From NCBI GenBank assembly GCA_016841665.1, contig JAENYT010000002.1, positions 142,594 to 206,593 on the forward strand: DNA of 64,000 bases, given 5' to 3'. Below are positions 34,817 through 45,187 of the stretch, piece by piece. The notes under the pieces were generated by a model, which made no database searches, was not told the origin of the DNA, and saw only the letters and a list, made by a program, of their open reading frames with translations. The translations under genes and the position numbers were made by a program. This DNA comes from Methanobacteriota archaeon (GTDB taxonomy: Archaea > Halobacteriota > Methanomicrobia > Methanomicrobiales > Methanomicrobiaceae). The first letter of the stretch is position 1, and each line of letters begins with the position of its first letter.

Positions 34817-36139
34817 TCAGGATCCCTGTGCCGGTAGGGAGAATATCCCCTTGAAAAATGAAACCAGCGCTGAACGGACTTCAAGGAAGATACCGGATGC
34901 ACCGGACTGCCCGGAGACAGGGGGGAGATCGGCTCCGCCATCTCCCCCGGGTCCCCTGTCGGCGAGTTTCGATTCTTTGACCGGCGGCTCGAGCGGCTGG
35001 GTCGTGGTGTGATCCGGTGCCGGCGTGGACGTGGGCGTTACGGAGGGTGTGGCATTTTCCTCTTCTGCGGCCGTTGCCTCGCGTTCAAGCGTGAAGGCAT
35101 ACACATTGTGCGCATCGGCAGCCACTCCGATGTTTTCCTCTTCATTCAGGCATACGAATTTGACAGGTTCGCTGGTATCGATCTCCTTGCACAGATTTCC
35201 TGCCCTATCAAACACAAACACTTTCTTTTCGAGCGATCCTGCGGCGATATAGTTGCCTGAAGGTGTGATATCGATAGCATATATCCAGAATCCACACTGT
35301 TTTTTCCATTTCTGCTGACCATTGCTGTCAAGCAGGTAGACGAAATTGTCGATAGAATTTTGGGTCGCATCCTTCGTGCCCACGGCGATCAGGTACTCCC
35401 CGTTTTCCACATCGGATACATCCATGGAGAGCACCTCACCATCGATCCTGCACTCCCAGCTCTCCTCGCGCTCACCTGTCTCGCCATGCAGGGCACCGAT
35501 CTCGTAGATTCTGTTCCCTGCGCCGTATATCGCATATGCGCCGTCTTCGGTCATCACGGCCATTTCGCCGCGGGCAGCATTTTCCCACCGTCCGCTTCCT
35601 GAACGGGCATTGTAGCAGTGAAGACCGTCATCTTCGACGGCAAGGATGCGGGCAGTGTTCCAGTTCAAGAGCACACTGGATGGGTGGGCCATATGTTCGA
35701 TCCTCTCTTCGAGCAATTCTTCTCCTTCCCGGGCATACACGCTGCAATCTGAGCCGAGCACGAAGTAGTCTTTGCCGTCATCGGATATGGCGACTATATC
35801 AGATATCAGGACATCCTCGGTGATCTCTTCTCTCCAGGACAGTTTTCCTTCCAAGTCGATGAAATGGAGGAAATTATTGCGCAGGCCGACAATGATTGAG
35901 CCGTCTTTGATGAACTGCAGATCATCCCCCGAATGTTCATGCCACAGCAGGGTTCCTTCCCGGTCCATGCAGTAGATGCGTTCGCCGCCCGCAACGACAT
36001 AGGAGCCATCGGGAGAGAGTTCGAGGCAGCTGATTTCGTGCTCAGTGGTGCACTTCCAGAGTGCGTCGTCTGCATCCGCCGCGACAATGAGAGAAAAACA
36101 CAGAACCAGGATGACCATACCGGTTTTCAAAGAGATCAT
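34817..36139 (-). CDS. Secreted PQQ/WD40-like beta-propeller protein
   Basis: The 440-residue product has a signal peptide (residues 1-23) and repeated propeller blades such as ISCLELSPDGSYVVAGG, CMDREGTLLW, VYLLDSNGQQKWKK and AIDITPSGNYIAAGS. The repeats resemble PQQ-type/WD40 propellers of archaeal surface proteins. A Thr/Pro-rich stalk follows (about 355-395). The C-terminus has an amphipathic SALVSFFKGIFS segment, too weak to call a membrane anchor. It is divergent from the next gene across an AT-rich promoter. Ligand unknown. Confidence 0.75.
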   Translation of the reverse strand: MISLKTGMVILVLCFSLIVAADADDALWKCTTEHEISCLELSPDGSYVVAGGERIYCMDREGTLLWHEHSGDDLQFIKDGSIIVGLRNNFLHFIDLEGKLSWREEITEDVLISDIVAISDDGKDYFVLGSDCSVYAREGEELLEERIEHMAHPSSVLLNWNTARILAVEDDGLHCYNARSGSGRWENAARGEMAVMTEDGAYAIYGAGNRIYEIGALHGETGEREESWECRIDGEVLSMDVSDVENGEYLIAVGTKDATQNSIDNFVYLLDSNGQQKWKKQCGFWIYAIDITPSGNYIAAGSLEKKVFVFDRAGNLCKEIDTSEPVKFVCLNEEENIGVAADAHNVYAFTLEREATAAEEENATPSVTPTSTPAPDHTTTQPLEPPVKESKLADRGPGGDGGADLPPVSGQSGASGIFLEVRSALVSFFKGIFSLPAQGS

Positions 36140-36200
36140 AGGGCATCAAGTATTTTGTTAATAATATAATTAAAACATAAATATTTTTCCGACCTGGTAT
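36140..36200. promoter_or_regulatory. AT-rich divergent promoter region
   Basis: TTTTGTTAATAATATAATTA and AAACATAAATATTTTTCC lie between the secreted propeller gene (minus) and a hypothetical gene (plus). TATA boxes for both directions could be drawn here. No clear operator is seen. Confidence 0.35.
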
Positions 36201-36292
36201 CGCGCTTCGTGTATACGTTTCCAAAAAATCACTTCAGGAATCGGAGGACAAAATCGAAGGGACTATCGGACCTCGTTTTATACCTTTGGGTG

Positions 36293-36748
36293 ATGGACAT
36301 CCATTTTTGCCGATACTATGCCAGCGATGGATACCCGCCTTCAAACCGGTACTGCAGGGAATGTCCTCACTCGTGGCGCGGGTGTGATGCACTCTGGGAA
36401 CGGGTGATCACGCTGGCTGGTTCGAGCGGAGGAAATCCTCTCTCTCTGCCTGGCACCCAGGCAGTCCTCTCTCCCCATCCCACCTCACCGCATTTTGTCA
36501 GACTGAGGGTGAATACGGTGTGGAACCTGCCCCGGGAGGATTTCCTTCACTTTATTGCGACAGGGCATGCAGGAATGGGCAGGAAAGGTGACCGGCACAA
36601 TCCTCGCAGTGCTCCGAGCATGACACGGCAGGAGCCCTATGTGGGAGCCATCGTGGAACTGCTGGGAGGGTGGCAGTGTGACGAGATAGCACTCGTCAGG
36701 ATGATTCAGGGAAGAGACGCCTCCGATGCGGATGCATACCGGAGTTAA
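36293..36748 (+). CDS. Hypothetical Cys-rich protein
   Basis: From the ATG at 36293 the product has 151 residues. The start is CRYYASDGYPPSNRYCRECP and then HSWRGC, a possible zinc site (C-x14-C-x2-C-x6-C). The remainder is Pro/Arg-rich, with WNLPREDFLHFIATGHAGMG and VGAIVELLGGWQCDE. No family is recognised. Codon use is acceptable and the opposite strand shows no better frame, but it may not be a real gene. Confidence 0.4.
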   Translation: MDIHFCRYYASDGYPPSNRYCRECPHSWRGCDALWERVITLAGSSGGNPLSLPGTQAVLSPHPTSPHFVRLRVNTVWNLPREDFLHFIATGHAGMGRKGDRHNPRSAPSMTRQEPYVGAIVELLGGWQCDEIALVRMIQGRDASDADAYRS

Positions 36749-37150
36749 ACAGGTACCAATACCTTTCCCGGGCTCGTGGGCCCCTCGTTCATATATTTCC
36801 GGAGAGGCCGCTGTATCGGCATCTGCATCTCCTGGTCTGCTCCCTCGTCGCGACAGAGGACACACCTGCCTGTGGGATGGGATGAAGGATATTTCCGGTC
36901 CTCCGGAATGCGGCGAATCTTCAGATACCTGCATGGGCAGGTGAAATAATGATTTAATGCTGCTATTTTCCTTATTTAAGGTTGAATCGAGTATATTTCA
37001 TGGATGGGAAAACTCTGCGTTGGAATATGAATGAAAAATATATATATTATATTATATAATATGCGAAATGTTCCACGATTATCCTGCAATAAATGGCAAT
37101 GTGCAGTACATCGGGAAAGCAGAAGAGTAAAATTCACCAGAGGTGATACA
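36749..37150 (+). other. 402-bp gap; promoter of the next gene
   Basis: No gene is seen. ACCTGC-ATGG-GCAGGT forms a small hairpin at 36928-36943. AT-rich tracts at 36962-36976 and 37031-37060 (ATATATATTATATTATATAA) probably hold the promoter of the secreted protein at 37151. Confidence 0.4.
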
Positions 37151-37591
37151 ATGAAACTATGGATAATATCAGGTCTGGCACTCATCGCAGTGCTGCTCCT
37201 TGTCATGCCCGCGGTTGCCTGTGACTTTCCTGACGAGCCGTTGACACAGGGATACTGGAAAAATCATCCCGAAGATTGGCCTTATTTAGAAAAATTTGAC
37301 TATGAAAACTTCTACAAGAGTGGTGACTGTTACATGGAGGTGCTGAAAACCACGACCAAGGGCAATGCGTACTACATCCTCGCTCACCAGTTCATCGCTG
37401 CCCGTCTCAACGGAGCTCCATGGACCAGTCCGGATTCAGTGGACAAGGCGTGGTGGGATGCATGGCAGCTGTTCTGTACCTATTCCCCCGATGAAGTCGC
37501 GTCATGGAAAGGGAACGATGGTGATCGACAAAAGTTCATCTGTCTCGCAGATATTCTTGACAAGTACAACAACGGTTGTTATTCCTCATAG
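37151..37591 (+). CDS. Small secreted protein with TQGYWKNHP motif
   Basis: The ATG at 37151 follows AGGTGAT; the frame upstream is promoter. 146 residues: signal peptide (MKLWIISGLALIAVLLLVMP, cleavage after AVA), then CDFPDEPLTQGYWKNHPEDW. The GYWKNHP motif is common near the start of secreted proteins of bacteria and archaea. Three later Cys residues may pair in disulfides. Function unknown. A T-rich tract (37609-37620) lies after the stop. Confidence 0.75.
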   Translation: MKLWIISGLALIAVLLLVMPAVACDFPDEPLTQGYWKNHPEDWPYLEKFDYENFYKSGDCYMEVLKTTTKGNAYYILAHQFIAARLNGAPWTSPDSVDKAWWDAWQLFCTYSPDEVASWKGNDGDRQKFICLADILDKYNNGCYSS

Positions 37592-37724
37592 AGTATAAGG
37601 AATAATATCTCTTCTTTTTTCGAACACTATGCAAATAAGGATTCATTATTCTCTTATATACCGGGAAATGAGAGGAATGAATCCCCAAATCATCAGAAAA
37701 ACGCACGAAATTTCATGAGAAAAG

Positions 37725-37798
37725 TGGGCTCGTTGAGATTCGAACTCAAGACCTCCGCCGTGTCAAGGCGACGTCATAACCAGCTAGACCACGAGCCC
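37725..37798 (-). tRNA. tRNA-Val (anticodon GAC)
   Basis: On the minus strand the acceptor stem GGGCTCG/CGAGCCC, D arm, anticodon stem TCGCC/GGCGG with loop TTGACAC (anticodon GAC, codon GUC), variable region and T arm with TTCGAAT fold well. Discriminator A, no encoded CCA, no intron. A TATA box (CTATAAAAG read on plus, 37839-37847) lies about 45 bp upstream. Confidence 0.95.
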
Positions 37799-37838
37799 AT
37801 CGGTTGCGTCTTGGCGCTCTACAATATGGGACGCCGAT

Positions 37839-37847
37839 CTATAAAAG
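37839..37847 (-). promoter_or_regulatory. TATA box of tRNA-Val
   Basis: CTTTTATAG on the minus strand, 41-49 bp before the tRNA 5' end. It is the only AT-rich element in this GC-rich gap. Confidence 0.55.
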
Positions 37848-37983
37848 AATTCCCTTTTCATTGCCGATAATAAGCCCGATTGCGTGCAAATGCGCTGATT
37901 CTGCACAAATGGGCTATCGTTTCGAGCAGTACGCTGCCTGAGGATTGCCACCAAAAAAGGGGAACTGTGCTGATGGGAATATT

Positions 37984-39570
37984 TTAGATATGTGCGTATT
38001 TTGCCGTAAATACGCCCTCTGATTTCCTCATCTCCTCGATGGCTTCGTTCGGGACTTCGCTGTCCACATTGAGCACCATGATGGCCTCTTCGCCAGGCTT
38101 GTTGCGGCCGACCTGCATGCCGGCGATATTTACGTTGTGGCGGCCGATGATGGTGGCGAACCGCCCGATAACCCCAGGAACATCGTGGTGGCGGGAGATA
38201 ACCACGTGGCCGCCAGGCGTCATGTCGGTCATATACTCCCCGATGCAGACGATGCGCTGTTTATCCTTGCCCGCAACATTGCCGCTTACCGACTCGATCA
38301 TCTTGTCGGTTTTTGCGGTGATGGTGACAATATTGGTAAAGCCCCTGGACTCCTCGGTGACAGTTTCGCTCACCTTGATGCCGCGTTCCAGGGCAATAAA
38401 CTCTGCATTGACAATATTGACCGGGTTCTGGAGAATGGGGTCGAGAAGCCCCTTCAGTGCCATCCTGGTGATGAATTTCGTATTCTGTCCGAAATCGGCG
38501 GCTTTTCCGCCGTATTCGATCTCCACTGCCTGAAGTCTGCCCTCGACGAGCTGGATGAGAAGTTTGCCCATCTTTCCGGCAAGAGTCGCGTAGGGCTCGA
38601 TGAGTTCCTGCTGTTCTGCCGGAATCATGGGCGCATTGACAACAAATTTTGCCGTCCCTCCCTTCAGGACTTCAATGCACTGTTTCGCCACGGAGACCGC
38701 TACATTCTGTTGCGCCTCAACGGTGCTTGCCCCGAGGTGCGGCGTGGTGATCACCTGCGGGAGTTGGAGCAGGGGAGAGCCGAACGGAGGCTCTTCCTCA
38801 AAGACATCGAGGGCGGCTCCCGCAACCTTGCCGGCCCTGATGGCCCTGTTGAGCGCTTCCTCGTCGATGATACCGCCGCGTGCGCAATTGACGATACGGA
38901 CGCCGTCTTTCATCATGGCGATAGTCCTGTCATTGATGACATGCCTCGTTTCCTTAACGAGGGGTGTGTGGATGGTGATGAAGTCGGCAGCGGCAAAGAT
39001 GTCCTCTAGCGACATCACCTCTACTCCCAGCTGCTTTGCCCGTTCGATATTGATGTAGGGGTCGTAGGCAATGCACTTCATGTCCAGGGCGATGGCACGG
39101 CGGGCAACTTCCTGCCCGATTCGTCCGAATCCGACAATACCCAGAACTTTTTCGTTTAATTCCACGCCCATGAATTTCGATCTCTTCCATTCGCCTGCTT
39201 TCAGAGAGGCATTGGCCTGCGGGATATTTCGGGCGAGCGCCGCCATCATGGCAAGCGTATGCTCCGTTGCGGCGAGCGTGTTTCCTCCAGGAGCGTTTGC
39301 AACGATAATTCCCTTGCGTGTCGCAGCATCGAGGTCGATGTTGTCCACGCCGGCGCCCGCACGCCCGATATATTTGAGCTTGCCGGCCGCTTCGATGACG
39401 CGTGCGGTCACCTGAGTGCCGCTCCGGACCAAAAGACCGTCATACTGTCCGATGATATCGACGAGGTCGTCTTCTGAAAAATCGGTCTTGACGTCCACAT
39501 CGCAAAAATCCCTGAGAATATCTATTCCTTCTTCCGCCAGTGGATCACTGACCAGGACTCTATATTTCAC
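37984..39570 (-). CDS. serA: D-3-phosphoglycerate dehydrogenase
   Basis: First step of serine synthesis, 3-phosphoglycerate to 3-phosphohydroxypyruvate with NAD. A GTG at 39570 opens VKYRVLVSDPLAEEG and gives 528 residues, the length of the long SerA type; upstream ATGs at 39609 and 39618 add residues unlike the family. Motifs: VGFGRIGQEVARRA (NAD), NCARGGIIDEEAL, TPHLGASTVEAQ (catalytic His), an intervening ASB domain and a C-terminal ACT domain (DVPGVIGRFATIIGRHNVNI) for serine feedback. The product feeds glyA at 52.8 kb. Confidence 0.95.
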   Translation of the reverse strand: MKYRVLVSDPLAEEGIDILRDFCDVDVKTDFSEDDLVDIIGQYDGLLVRSGTQVTARVIEAAGKLKYIGRAGAGVDNIDLDAATRKGIIVANAPGGNTLAATEHTLAMMAALARNIPQANASLKAGEWKRSKFMGVELNEKVLGIVGFGRIGQEVARRAIALDMKCIAYDPYINIERAKQLGVEVMSLEDIFAAADFITIHTPLVKETRHVINDRTIAMMKDGVRIVNCARGGIIDEEALNRAIRAGKVAGAALDVFEEEPPFGSPLLQLPQVITTPHLGASTVEAQQNVAVSVAKQCIEVLKGGTAKFVVNAPMIPAEQQELIEPYATLAGKMGKLLIQLVEGRLQAVEIEYGGKAADFGQNTKFITRMALKGLLDPILQNPVNIVNAEFIALERGIKVSETVTEESRGFTNIVTITAKTDKMIESVSGNVAGKDKQRIVCIGEYMTDMTPGGHVVISRHHDVPGVIGRFATIIGRHNVNIAGMQVGRNKPGEEAIMVLNVDSEVPNEAIEEMRKSEGVFTAKYAHI

Positions 39571-39737
39571 GTTGAAACCCCATATTGAATCTCCCTGCAC
39601 CGTATTCATGCTTTTCATCTGACTGGCGAGCACGCTGGGAAAGATCTGTATTGCGGCAGTATACCGCGAATACCTGAAGGAGATAAAAACACAAAACATG
39701 TATTAATAATCCCGGTAAGTTATTAGATGGTGCGAGC

Positions 39738-42008
39738 ATGAACGAACAGCCCAATATTCTGTGGCTTGAAGAGATAAAAAAGGATGATATCGTCTCTGTT
39801 GGAGGAAAAGGTGCATCTCTGGGAGAAATGACCTCAATAGGTCTCCCCGTGCCGAAAGCTTTCGTTGTTACTGCACACGCATTCCGAAGGTTTCTCGTCG
39901 AAACGGGCATCGAAGAGGCCCTCTTCAACAAGCTGTACAACCTTGATGTTGATGATCCCCAGCGACTCGAAACAGCTGCAAATGAGGCAAAAGAACTTGT
40001 ACTCAGCGTACCCATGCCTGAAGATATAAAGGAGGATATTGCTGATTCATATGAGAAAATCGGGCATGATCTGGTCGTTGCCGTTCGCTCGAGTGCTACT
40101 GCTGAAGACCTTCCTGACGCAAGTTTTGCCGGTCAGCAGGAGACATATCTCAATATCAAGGGAGTCGATGATCTCCTCGAAGCGGTGCAGAAATGCTGGG
40201 CTTCACTTTACGGGGGGCGTGCGATCTACTACCGGTCAAAGCAGGGTTTCGACGACCGGAGCGTGAATATTGCCGTCGTCATACAGGAACTGGTGTATTC
40301 CGAGAAAGCCGGGGTGTTATTCTCTTCCCACCCCGTTACCGGGGAGCCGACGACCATCATCGAGGGATCATGGGGGCTTGGTGAAGCAGTGGTTTCGGGC
40401 AGCGTCTCTCCTGATAAATACGTATATGATCACCGGATGGAGGCTGTGGTGGACCGATATATCGCCCATAAGGAAGTGGAAATCATTCCTGACGGCGACC
40501 ACGGTACAATCGAGGTCGAGATAGATAAGGAACGGCAGAACGCCGCGGTGCTCAGCGATGAAGAGATCAAGCAACTGGCAAAGTTCGGGAAAATCTCAGA
40601 GGACCACTATGGTATTCCCCAGGATATGGAATGGGGGATTGTGGACGAAGAGATCTATGTGCTCCAGTCCCGACCCATCACCACCATCGCGTCCGGAAAA
40701 GCAAAACCTGCCGAGAAGGGTGGTGAAGCGGAGGCCAGGATCATTCTTGAGGGACAGGGAGCATCCCCGGGAATTGCAAGCGGCAAGGTAGTCATTATCA
40801 GGGATATCAAGGATGCGGGGAAGGTCAAAGAGGGGGATATCCTTGTAGCAAAGATGACCAATCCTGATATGGTTCCGGCAATGCGCAGAGTGGCTGCAAT
40901 CATCACTGACGAAGGCGGAATGACCTGCCATGCGGCAATCGTGAGTCGTGAGCTGGGGACCCCTGCCGTGGTGGGCACAAAGACCGCCACGTCCAAGCTT
41001 AAGAACGGACAGGTCGTCACCATCGATGGCGAAAAAGGCCTCGTCTACGAGGGTTCGCTTGAAAAGCCGAAAGAGGAGGAGGCGAAACCTGTTATCGCCA
41101 CCGCTCCCATGGTGACGGCCACCGCCATCAAGGTGAACGTCTCCCTCCCGGAAGCCGCAAAGCGTGCGGCCGACACCGGTGCCGATGGTGTGGGGCTGCT
41201 CCGCATTGAACATCTTATTCTTGGGTTGAACCGCACTCCCGGCTGGTTTATCAAGAACGGCAGGGAGGAGGAGTTCATCGACGAGCTCTACAAGGGCATC
41301 AAGGTCGTGCTCGACGCCTTTTCCGGCAAGTCCGTATGGGTTCGGACCCTTGACGCACCCACCGACGAGTTTCGGAACATGGAAGGGGGAGAAGATGAGC
41401 CGGACGAACACAATCCCATGCTCGGGTGGCGGGGTATCCGGAGGGATCTCCAAACCCCCAAGCAGTTCCGGCTTCAGGTCGAGGCCTTCAAACGCCTCTG
41501 GGACCAGGGATATGACAACCTCGGCCTCATGTTCCCCCTGGTCAGCTCGCCGGAAGAGTTCGTGCAGGCTCGTGAAATGCTTCGCTCGTGGGGCGTGGAT
41601 GTGGAGAACCGGACACTCGGCATCATGATCGAGATCCCCAGCAGTGCCCTTCTCATCGAAGACTTCATCCGTGCCGGCATCAAATTTGCCTCGTTCGGCA
41701 CCAACGATCTCATCCAGTACACGCTTGCAATCGACCGGAACAACCAGAATGTGGCCGGTATGTACTACCCCAAGCACCCTGCGGTGCTCAAGCTCATTGA
41801 CGATGCCATCCAATCCTGTCGAACTCATGGCGTGGAGTGCTCCATCTGCGGGCAGGCGGGGTCAGACCCGGCGATGGTGGAGTGGCTGATCCGTCACGGC
41901 ATCACCAGCGTATCCGCAAACATCGACGCGGTTGCAAAGATCCGCGAGACCGCGTCCCGCACGGAACAGCGCATGGTCCTCGATTTTGTGAGAAGCAACA
42001 ATGCGTAA
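39738..42008 (+). CDS. ppsA: Phosphoenolpyruvate synthase
   Basis: Converts pyruvate, ATP and water to PEP, AMP and phosphate, the gluconeogenic entry in methanogens. The 756-residue protein has the ATP-grasp domain (VAVRSSATAEDLPDASFAGQ), the swivelling phosphohistidine domain (GGMTCHAAIVSRELGTPAVV) and the C-terminal TIM barrel (GTNDLIQYTLAIDRN, and CSICGQAGSDP with the catalytic Cys). Complete. Its last 8 bp overlap mfnA. Confidence 0.96.
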   Translation: MNEQPNILWLEEIKKDDIVSVGGKGASLGEMTSIGLPVPKAFVVTAHAFRRFLVETGIEEALFNKLYNLDVDDPQRLETAANEAKELVLSVPMPEDIKEDIADSYEKIGHDLVVAVRSSATAEDLPDASFAGQQETYLNIKGVDDLLEAVQKCWASLYGGRAIYYRSKQGFDDRSVNIAVVIQELVYSEKAGVLFSSHPVTGEPTTIIEGSWGLGEAVVSGSVSPDKYVYDHRMEAVVDRYIAHKEVEIIPDGDHGTIEVEIDKERQNAAVLSDEEIKQLAKFGKISEDHYGIPQDMEWGIVDEEIYVLQSRPITTIASGKAKPAEKGGEAEARIILEGQGASPGIASGKVVIIRDIKDAGKVKEGDILVAKMTNPDMVPAMRRVAAIITDEGGMTCHAAIVSRELGTPAVVGTKTATSKLKNGQVVTIDGEKGLVYEGSLEKPKEEEAKPVIATAPMVTATAIKVNVSLPEAAKRAADTGADGVGLLRIEHLILGLNRTPGWFIKNGREEEFIDELYKGIKVVLDAFSGKSVWVRTLDAPTDEFRNMEGGEDEPDEHNPMLGWRGIRRDLQTPKQFRLQVEAFKRLWDQGYDNLGLMFPLVSSPEEFVQAREMLRSWGVDVENRTLGIMIEIPSSALLIEDFIRAGIKFASFGTNDLIQYTLAIDRNNQNVAGMYYPKHPAVLKLIDDAIQSCRTHGVECSICGQAGSDPAMVEWLIRHGITSVSANIDAVAKIRETASRTEQRMVLDFVRSNNA

Positions 42009-43098
42009 TGCCGGCTGCCTGGAAGAAGAACTCTTCTCTTTTCTTGCCTCCAAAAAAGACGAAGACCTTGGATACCTTAAGGTCCTCAGCTCCATGTGCA
42101 CACATCCTCACCCCGTCGCGGTGCGTGCGCACCAGATGTTTATCGAGTCAAACCTCGGAGATCCCGGGTTGTTTGCAGGATCTGCATCGCTCGAGCGTCT
42201 TCTCATCGAATGTGTCGGATCACTATTCCACCACCCGGAGGCGGGGGGCTACGCAACCGCGGGGGGGACCGAATCCAACATCCAGGCGCTGAGGATCGCG
42301 AAAAAGATGGTTTCCGCACGATCGCCGAATATTGTCATTCCTGAATCCGCCCACTTTTCCTTTGAAAAAGCATGCGATATCCTTTCCCTTGAGATGCGGA
42401 CCGTTCCCTGTGATCCTGGGTTCTGTATGGATGTGGAGCAGATTGAGGATTATATCGACTCGAACACGGTATTTCTTGGCGGAATTGCCGGTTCCACCGA
42501 GTATGGCACGGTCGACCCGCTCACGCGCCTCTCTGAGATCGCGGAAGACCGGGACATCTTTTTCCATGTCGATGCGGCGTTCGGCGGGTTTGTGCTGCCG
42601 TTCCTTGAATCTGAAATTCCGTTTGATTTTTCCCTTCCCGGCGTGAGCAGTATTTCGGCGGATCCCCACAAGATGGGGTTCTCCACCATCCCCGTCGGCT
42701 GCCTCCTCGTCCGTGACGAACAAATGCTCCGCTGTCTTCACGTCGATACACCATATCTGACGGTAAAACAGGCATACACGCTCAATGGCACGCGTTCTGG
42801 AGGGGCGGTGGCCGGAGCACTGGCAGTGCTGGAATACTTCGGAAAGGAAGGGATGCGGGCGATCATGCGTGGGTGCATGGAGAACACACAACGCCTGATC
42901 GACGGGATGGCGACCTGGGGCTATCCTGCACCGGTAAGGCCCGAGGTGAATGTGGCCACATTTTCCTGCCCCGCGGTTCCCGAAGGCTGGCGTGTTTCGA
43001 GAACACGAAAAGGATATATGCGGATCGTGTGCATGCCGCATGTGCACCGCGATGTGATCGAGGCCTTTTTACATGATATTGGTGAGATGCATGCTTGA
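42001..43098 (+). CDS. mfnA: L-tyrosine decarboxylase
   Basis: PLP enzyme making tyramine for methanofuran (it may also act on aspartate for CoA). 365 residues; start ATG overlaps the ppsA stop. Visible: [47 protein letters not shown] and SADPHKMG with the PLP Lys. Methanofuran is the first C1 carrier in methanogenesis, used by Mo/W formylmethanofuran dehydrogenases, which fits the Mo/W island in the same window. Confidence 0.93.
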   Translation: MRNAGCLEEELFSFLASKKDEDLGYLKVLSSMCTHPHPVAVRAHQMFIESNLGDPGLFAGSASLERLLIECVGSLFHHPEAGGYATAGGTESNIQALRIAKKMVSARSPNIVIPESAHFSFEKACDILSLEMRTVPCDPGFCMDVEQIEDYIDSNTVFLGGIAGSTEYGTVDPLTRLSEIAEDRDIFFHVDAAFGGFVLPFLESEIPFDFSLPGVSSISADPHKMGFSTIPVGCLLVRDEQMLRCLHVDTPYLTVKQAYTLNGTRSGGAVAGALAVLEYFGKEGMRAIMRGCMENTQRLIDGMATWGYPAPVRPEVNVATFSCPAVPEGWRVSRTRKGYMRIVCMPHVHRDVIEAFLHDIGEMHA

Positions 43099-43642
43099 AC
43101 GACTGAAACAATCACTGGAAGAATGTCCCGTGGTGAGACGGGGTGAGTACCACTATTTCATCCACCCCATCACCGACGGCATCCCGAATATTGATCCTGC
43201 CCTGTTGAGGGAGGTTGCCTGTGCGATGCTCAGGATCATGAACCTCGACGGGGTGGACAAGATCGTGACCGCTGAGGCGATGGGCATCCATATCGGCACC
43301 TCGCTTTCCCTGATGACCGACATCCCCCTCAACGTCATGCGGAAGCGGTCGTATTCGCTCCCCGGGGAGATTGCGGTGCACCAGTCGACGGGCTACTCGA
43401 AGGGCGAGCTCTACCTCAACGGGATAGCCCCCGGTGACCGTGTCGTGATCGTCGACGATGTCTGCAGCACCGGCGGAACGATGGTCGCCCTCATCGACGC
43501 CCTCAATCAGGCCGGGGCTGAGGTGACTGATACCTGCGTGGCCATCAACCGCTGTGATCCACGGGAATCCTGCCCGTACAAATCGCTCGTGAGCATCGAT
43601 GTCACTGAATCTGGCGTTCACATCACCGGAAGCCATTTCTGA
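43091..43642 (+). CDS. hpt: Hypoxanthine/guanine phosphoribosyltransferase, archaeal type
   Basis: The ATG at 43091 overlaps the mfnA end and gives 183 residues, the size of archaeal Hpt. The PRPP loop is [32 protein letters not shown] is the substrate pyrophosphate side. It salvages hypoxanthine or guanine; adenine is a possible alternative for this family. The next gene begins 44 bp before its stop. Confidence 0.88.
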   Translation: MLERLKQSLEECPVVRRGEYHYFIHPITDGIPNIDPALLREVACAMLRIMNLDGVDKIVTAEAMGIHIGTSLSLMTDIPLNVMRKRSYSLPGEIAVHQSTGYSKGELYLNGIAPGDRVVIVDDVCSTGGTMVALIDALNQAGAEVTDTCVAINRCDPRESCPYKSLVSIDVTESGVHITGSHF

Positions 43643-44567
43643 CCTTGTCAGGAAGATCCGGGACCGCAATGCACAAAGAGTAGCCCTCCAGTTTCCTGAG
43701 GGACTCAAACGGAAGGCCGCGGGTGTCGCGCGCCCCCTCGATGCGGCGGGGATCGGGGTCGTTATCAGCGGAGATCCCTGTTACGGGGCCTGCGATTTGG
43801 ATCTCGACCTGCTCGACGAGGTGGATCTGCTCGTCCATTTCGGGCATGCGCCGGTCGATGAACGGGAGGGTGTGCTGTACGTCTACGTCCATTACGACTT
43901 TGATGTGGCTGTCCTTGACGCGGTCATTCCCCTCATCGAGGGAAAGGAGATCGGGCTGGTGACCACGGTCCAGCACGCCCACCTTGTCGATGCCGCGGCC
44001 TCGTACCTGCGGGACCGGGGAATTTCCTGTGCGGTAGCGCGGGGCAGTGCGAGGACGCCGCTTCCGGGGCAGATTCTCGGTTGTTCGTTTGAGGCGGCGA
44101 GGGCTACCGGTGCCCGCGAAATTCTCTACGTGGGAACAGGGGTGTTCCACGCACTGGGCGTGCAGCTGGCGACGGGTGCGCGGGTGGTGGCACTGGACCC
44201 CTATCGCGGCAGTGCGGAGGTGGTCGACGCCTCCAGGCTCCTGAGAAAACGGTATGTGCTCATCGAAAAGGCCCGGGAGGCAGAGAGCATCGGCATTCTT
44301 CTCTCCAAAAAAAGCGGCCAGAAGCGGAGCGCACTCGCCACACGCCTCGCCGCACTCTCCGGTGTAGCTTTCATCGTTGCCCTGCAGGAGATCACTCCCG
44401 ACGCACTCCTCAATCTGGGGTTCGACTGTTATGTAAACACCGCCTGCCCGCGCATTGCCTATGACGACCAGGTGCGGTTTCCTGCCCCCGTCCTGAGCCC
44501 TCCGGAGTTTGAGATAGCCTGCGGTGTGCGGTCCTGGGAAGACTATACCATCGACGAGATAGTGTGA
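43599..44567 (+). CDS. dph2: 2-(3-amino-3-carboxypropyl)histidine synthase (diphthamide, Dph2)
   Basis: Radical SAM-like enzyme with an unusual [4Fe-4S] cluster that transfers the aminocarboxypropyl group of SAM to a His of elongation factor 2. The three cluster Cys are seen in GDPCYGACD, the LGCSFEAA region and [11 protein letters not shown]. 322 residues, typical length. The start ATG gives a 44-bp overlap with hpt; no good later ATG exists before the conserved LQFPEGLKR. Confidence 0.92.
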   Translation: MSLNLAFTSPEAISDLVRKIRDRNAQRVALQFPEGLKRKAAGVARPLDAAGIGVVISGDPCYGACDLDLDLLDEVDLLVHFGHAPVDEREGVLYVYVHYDFDVAVLDAVIPLIEGKEIGLVTTVQHAHLVDAAASYLRDRGISCAVARGSARTPLPGQILGCSFEAARATGAREILYVGTGVFHALGVQLATGARVVALDPYRGSAEVVDASRLLRKRYVLIEKAREAESIGILLSKKSGQKRSALATRLAALSGVAFIVALQEITPDALLNLGFDCYVNTACPRIAYDDQVRFPAPVLSPPEFEIACGVRSWEDYTIDEIV

Positions 44568-44568
44568 G

Positions 44569-45183
44569 ATGAAACTGAAAGCTTTGGAGATGCGCCTGGA
44601 ACGCATCGCAGGGTTTGATCGGCCCCGCGTTGATCTCGAGCAGTACGTGACACCTGCCGAGGTTGCCGCAAGGCTCCTTTATCATGCCTATCTGCGGGGC
44701 GACATCGAGGGAAAACGGGTATGTGATCTGGGATGCGGTACAGGGATACTCTGCTGCGGTGCGTCCCTTCTGGGTGCATCGGCGGCGGCAGGCATCGACA
44801 TCGATCCGGCATCGGTCGCCGCGACAGAGCGGAATGCCGCAATGCTGGGGGTTTCTGTCCATGCCGTGGTAGGGGATATCCGGGATCCGACTGCACTCGG
44901 CTCGATCTGCCCCTGCGACACGGTGGTGATGAATCCTCCGTTCGGCGCACAGAAACGGCATGCCGATCGTCCCTTCATCGATGCAGCGCTTTCCTGTGCC
45001 AACGTGGTCTACGGCATCTTCAATGAAGGCTCCCGTGCGTTCCTTTCGGGCTATATCAAGGGCCGGGGGGAGATCGACGAGGTCGCCGCATGCGCATTTC
45101 CCATGAGACGAACCTTTGCCCACCATACAAAGGATCGTGTGGAGATCCCGGTCGAAGTTGTGAGAATACTCCGGGTGGACTGA
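44569..45183 (+). CDS. METTL5-like N6-adenine RNA methyltransferase
   Basis: 204 residues with the SAM site VCDLGCGTGILCCGA and the catalytic VMNPPFGAQKRHADRPF; the NPPFG signature and size are those of METTL5, which methylates one adenine of small-subunit rRNA. It starts one base after the dph2 stop, so both translation-related modifiers are co-transcribed. Confidence 0.85.
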   Translation: MKLKALEMRLERIAGFDRPRVDLEQYVTPAEVAARLLYHAYLRGDIEGKRVCDLGCGTGILCCGASLLGASAAAGIDIDPASVAATERNAAMLGVSVHAVVGDIRDPTALGSICPCDTVVMNPPFGAQKRHADRPFIDAALSCANVVYGIFNEGSRAFLSGYIKGRGEIDEVAACAFPMRRTFAHHTKDRVEIPVEVVRILRVD

Positions 45184-45187
45184 ACGC

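Noticed and set aside
36485..36934. 149-residue minus-strand frame opposite the hypothetical Cys-rich gene
   Set aside because: No start signal and no domain; the plus-strand frame has a better start and a Cys cluster, though it is itself doubtful.
40596..41828. 410-residue minus-strand open frame in ppsA
   Set aside because: Antisense to PEP synthase with full motifs; no domain recognised.
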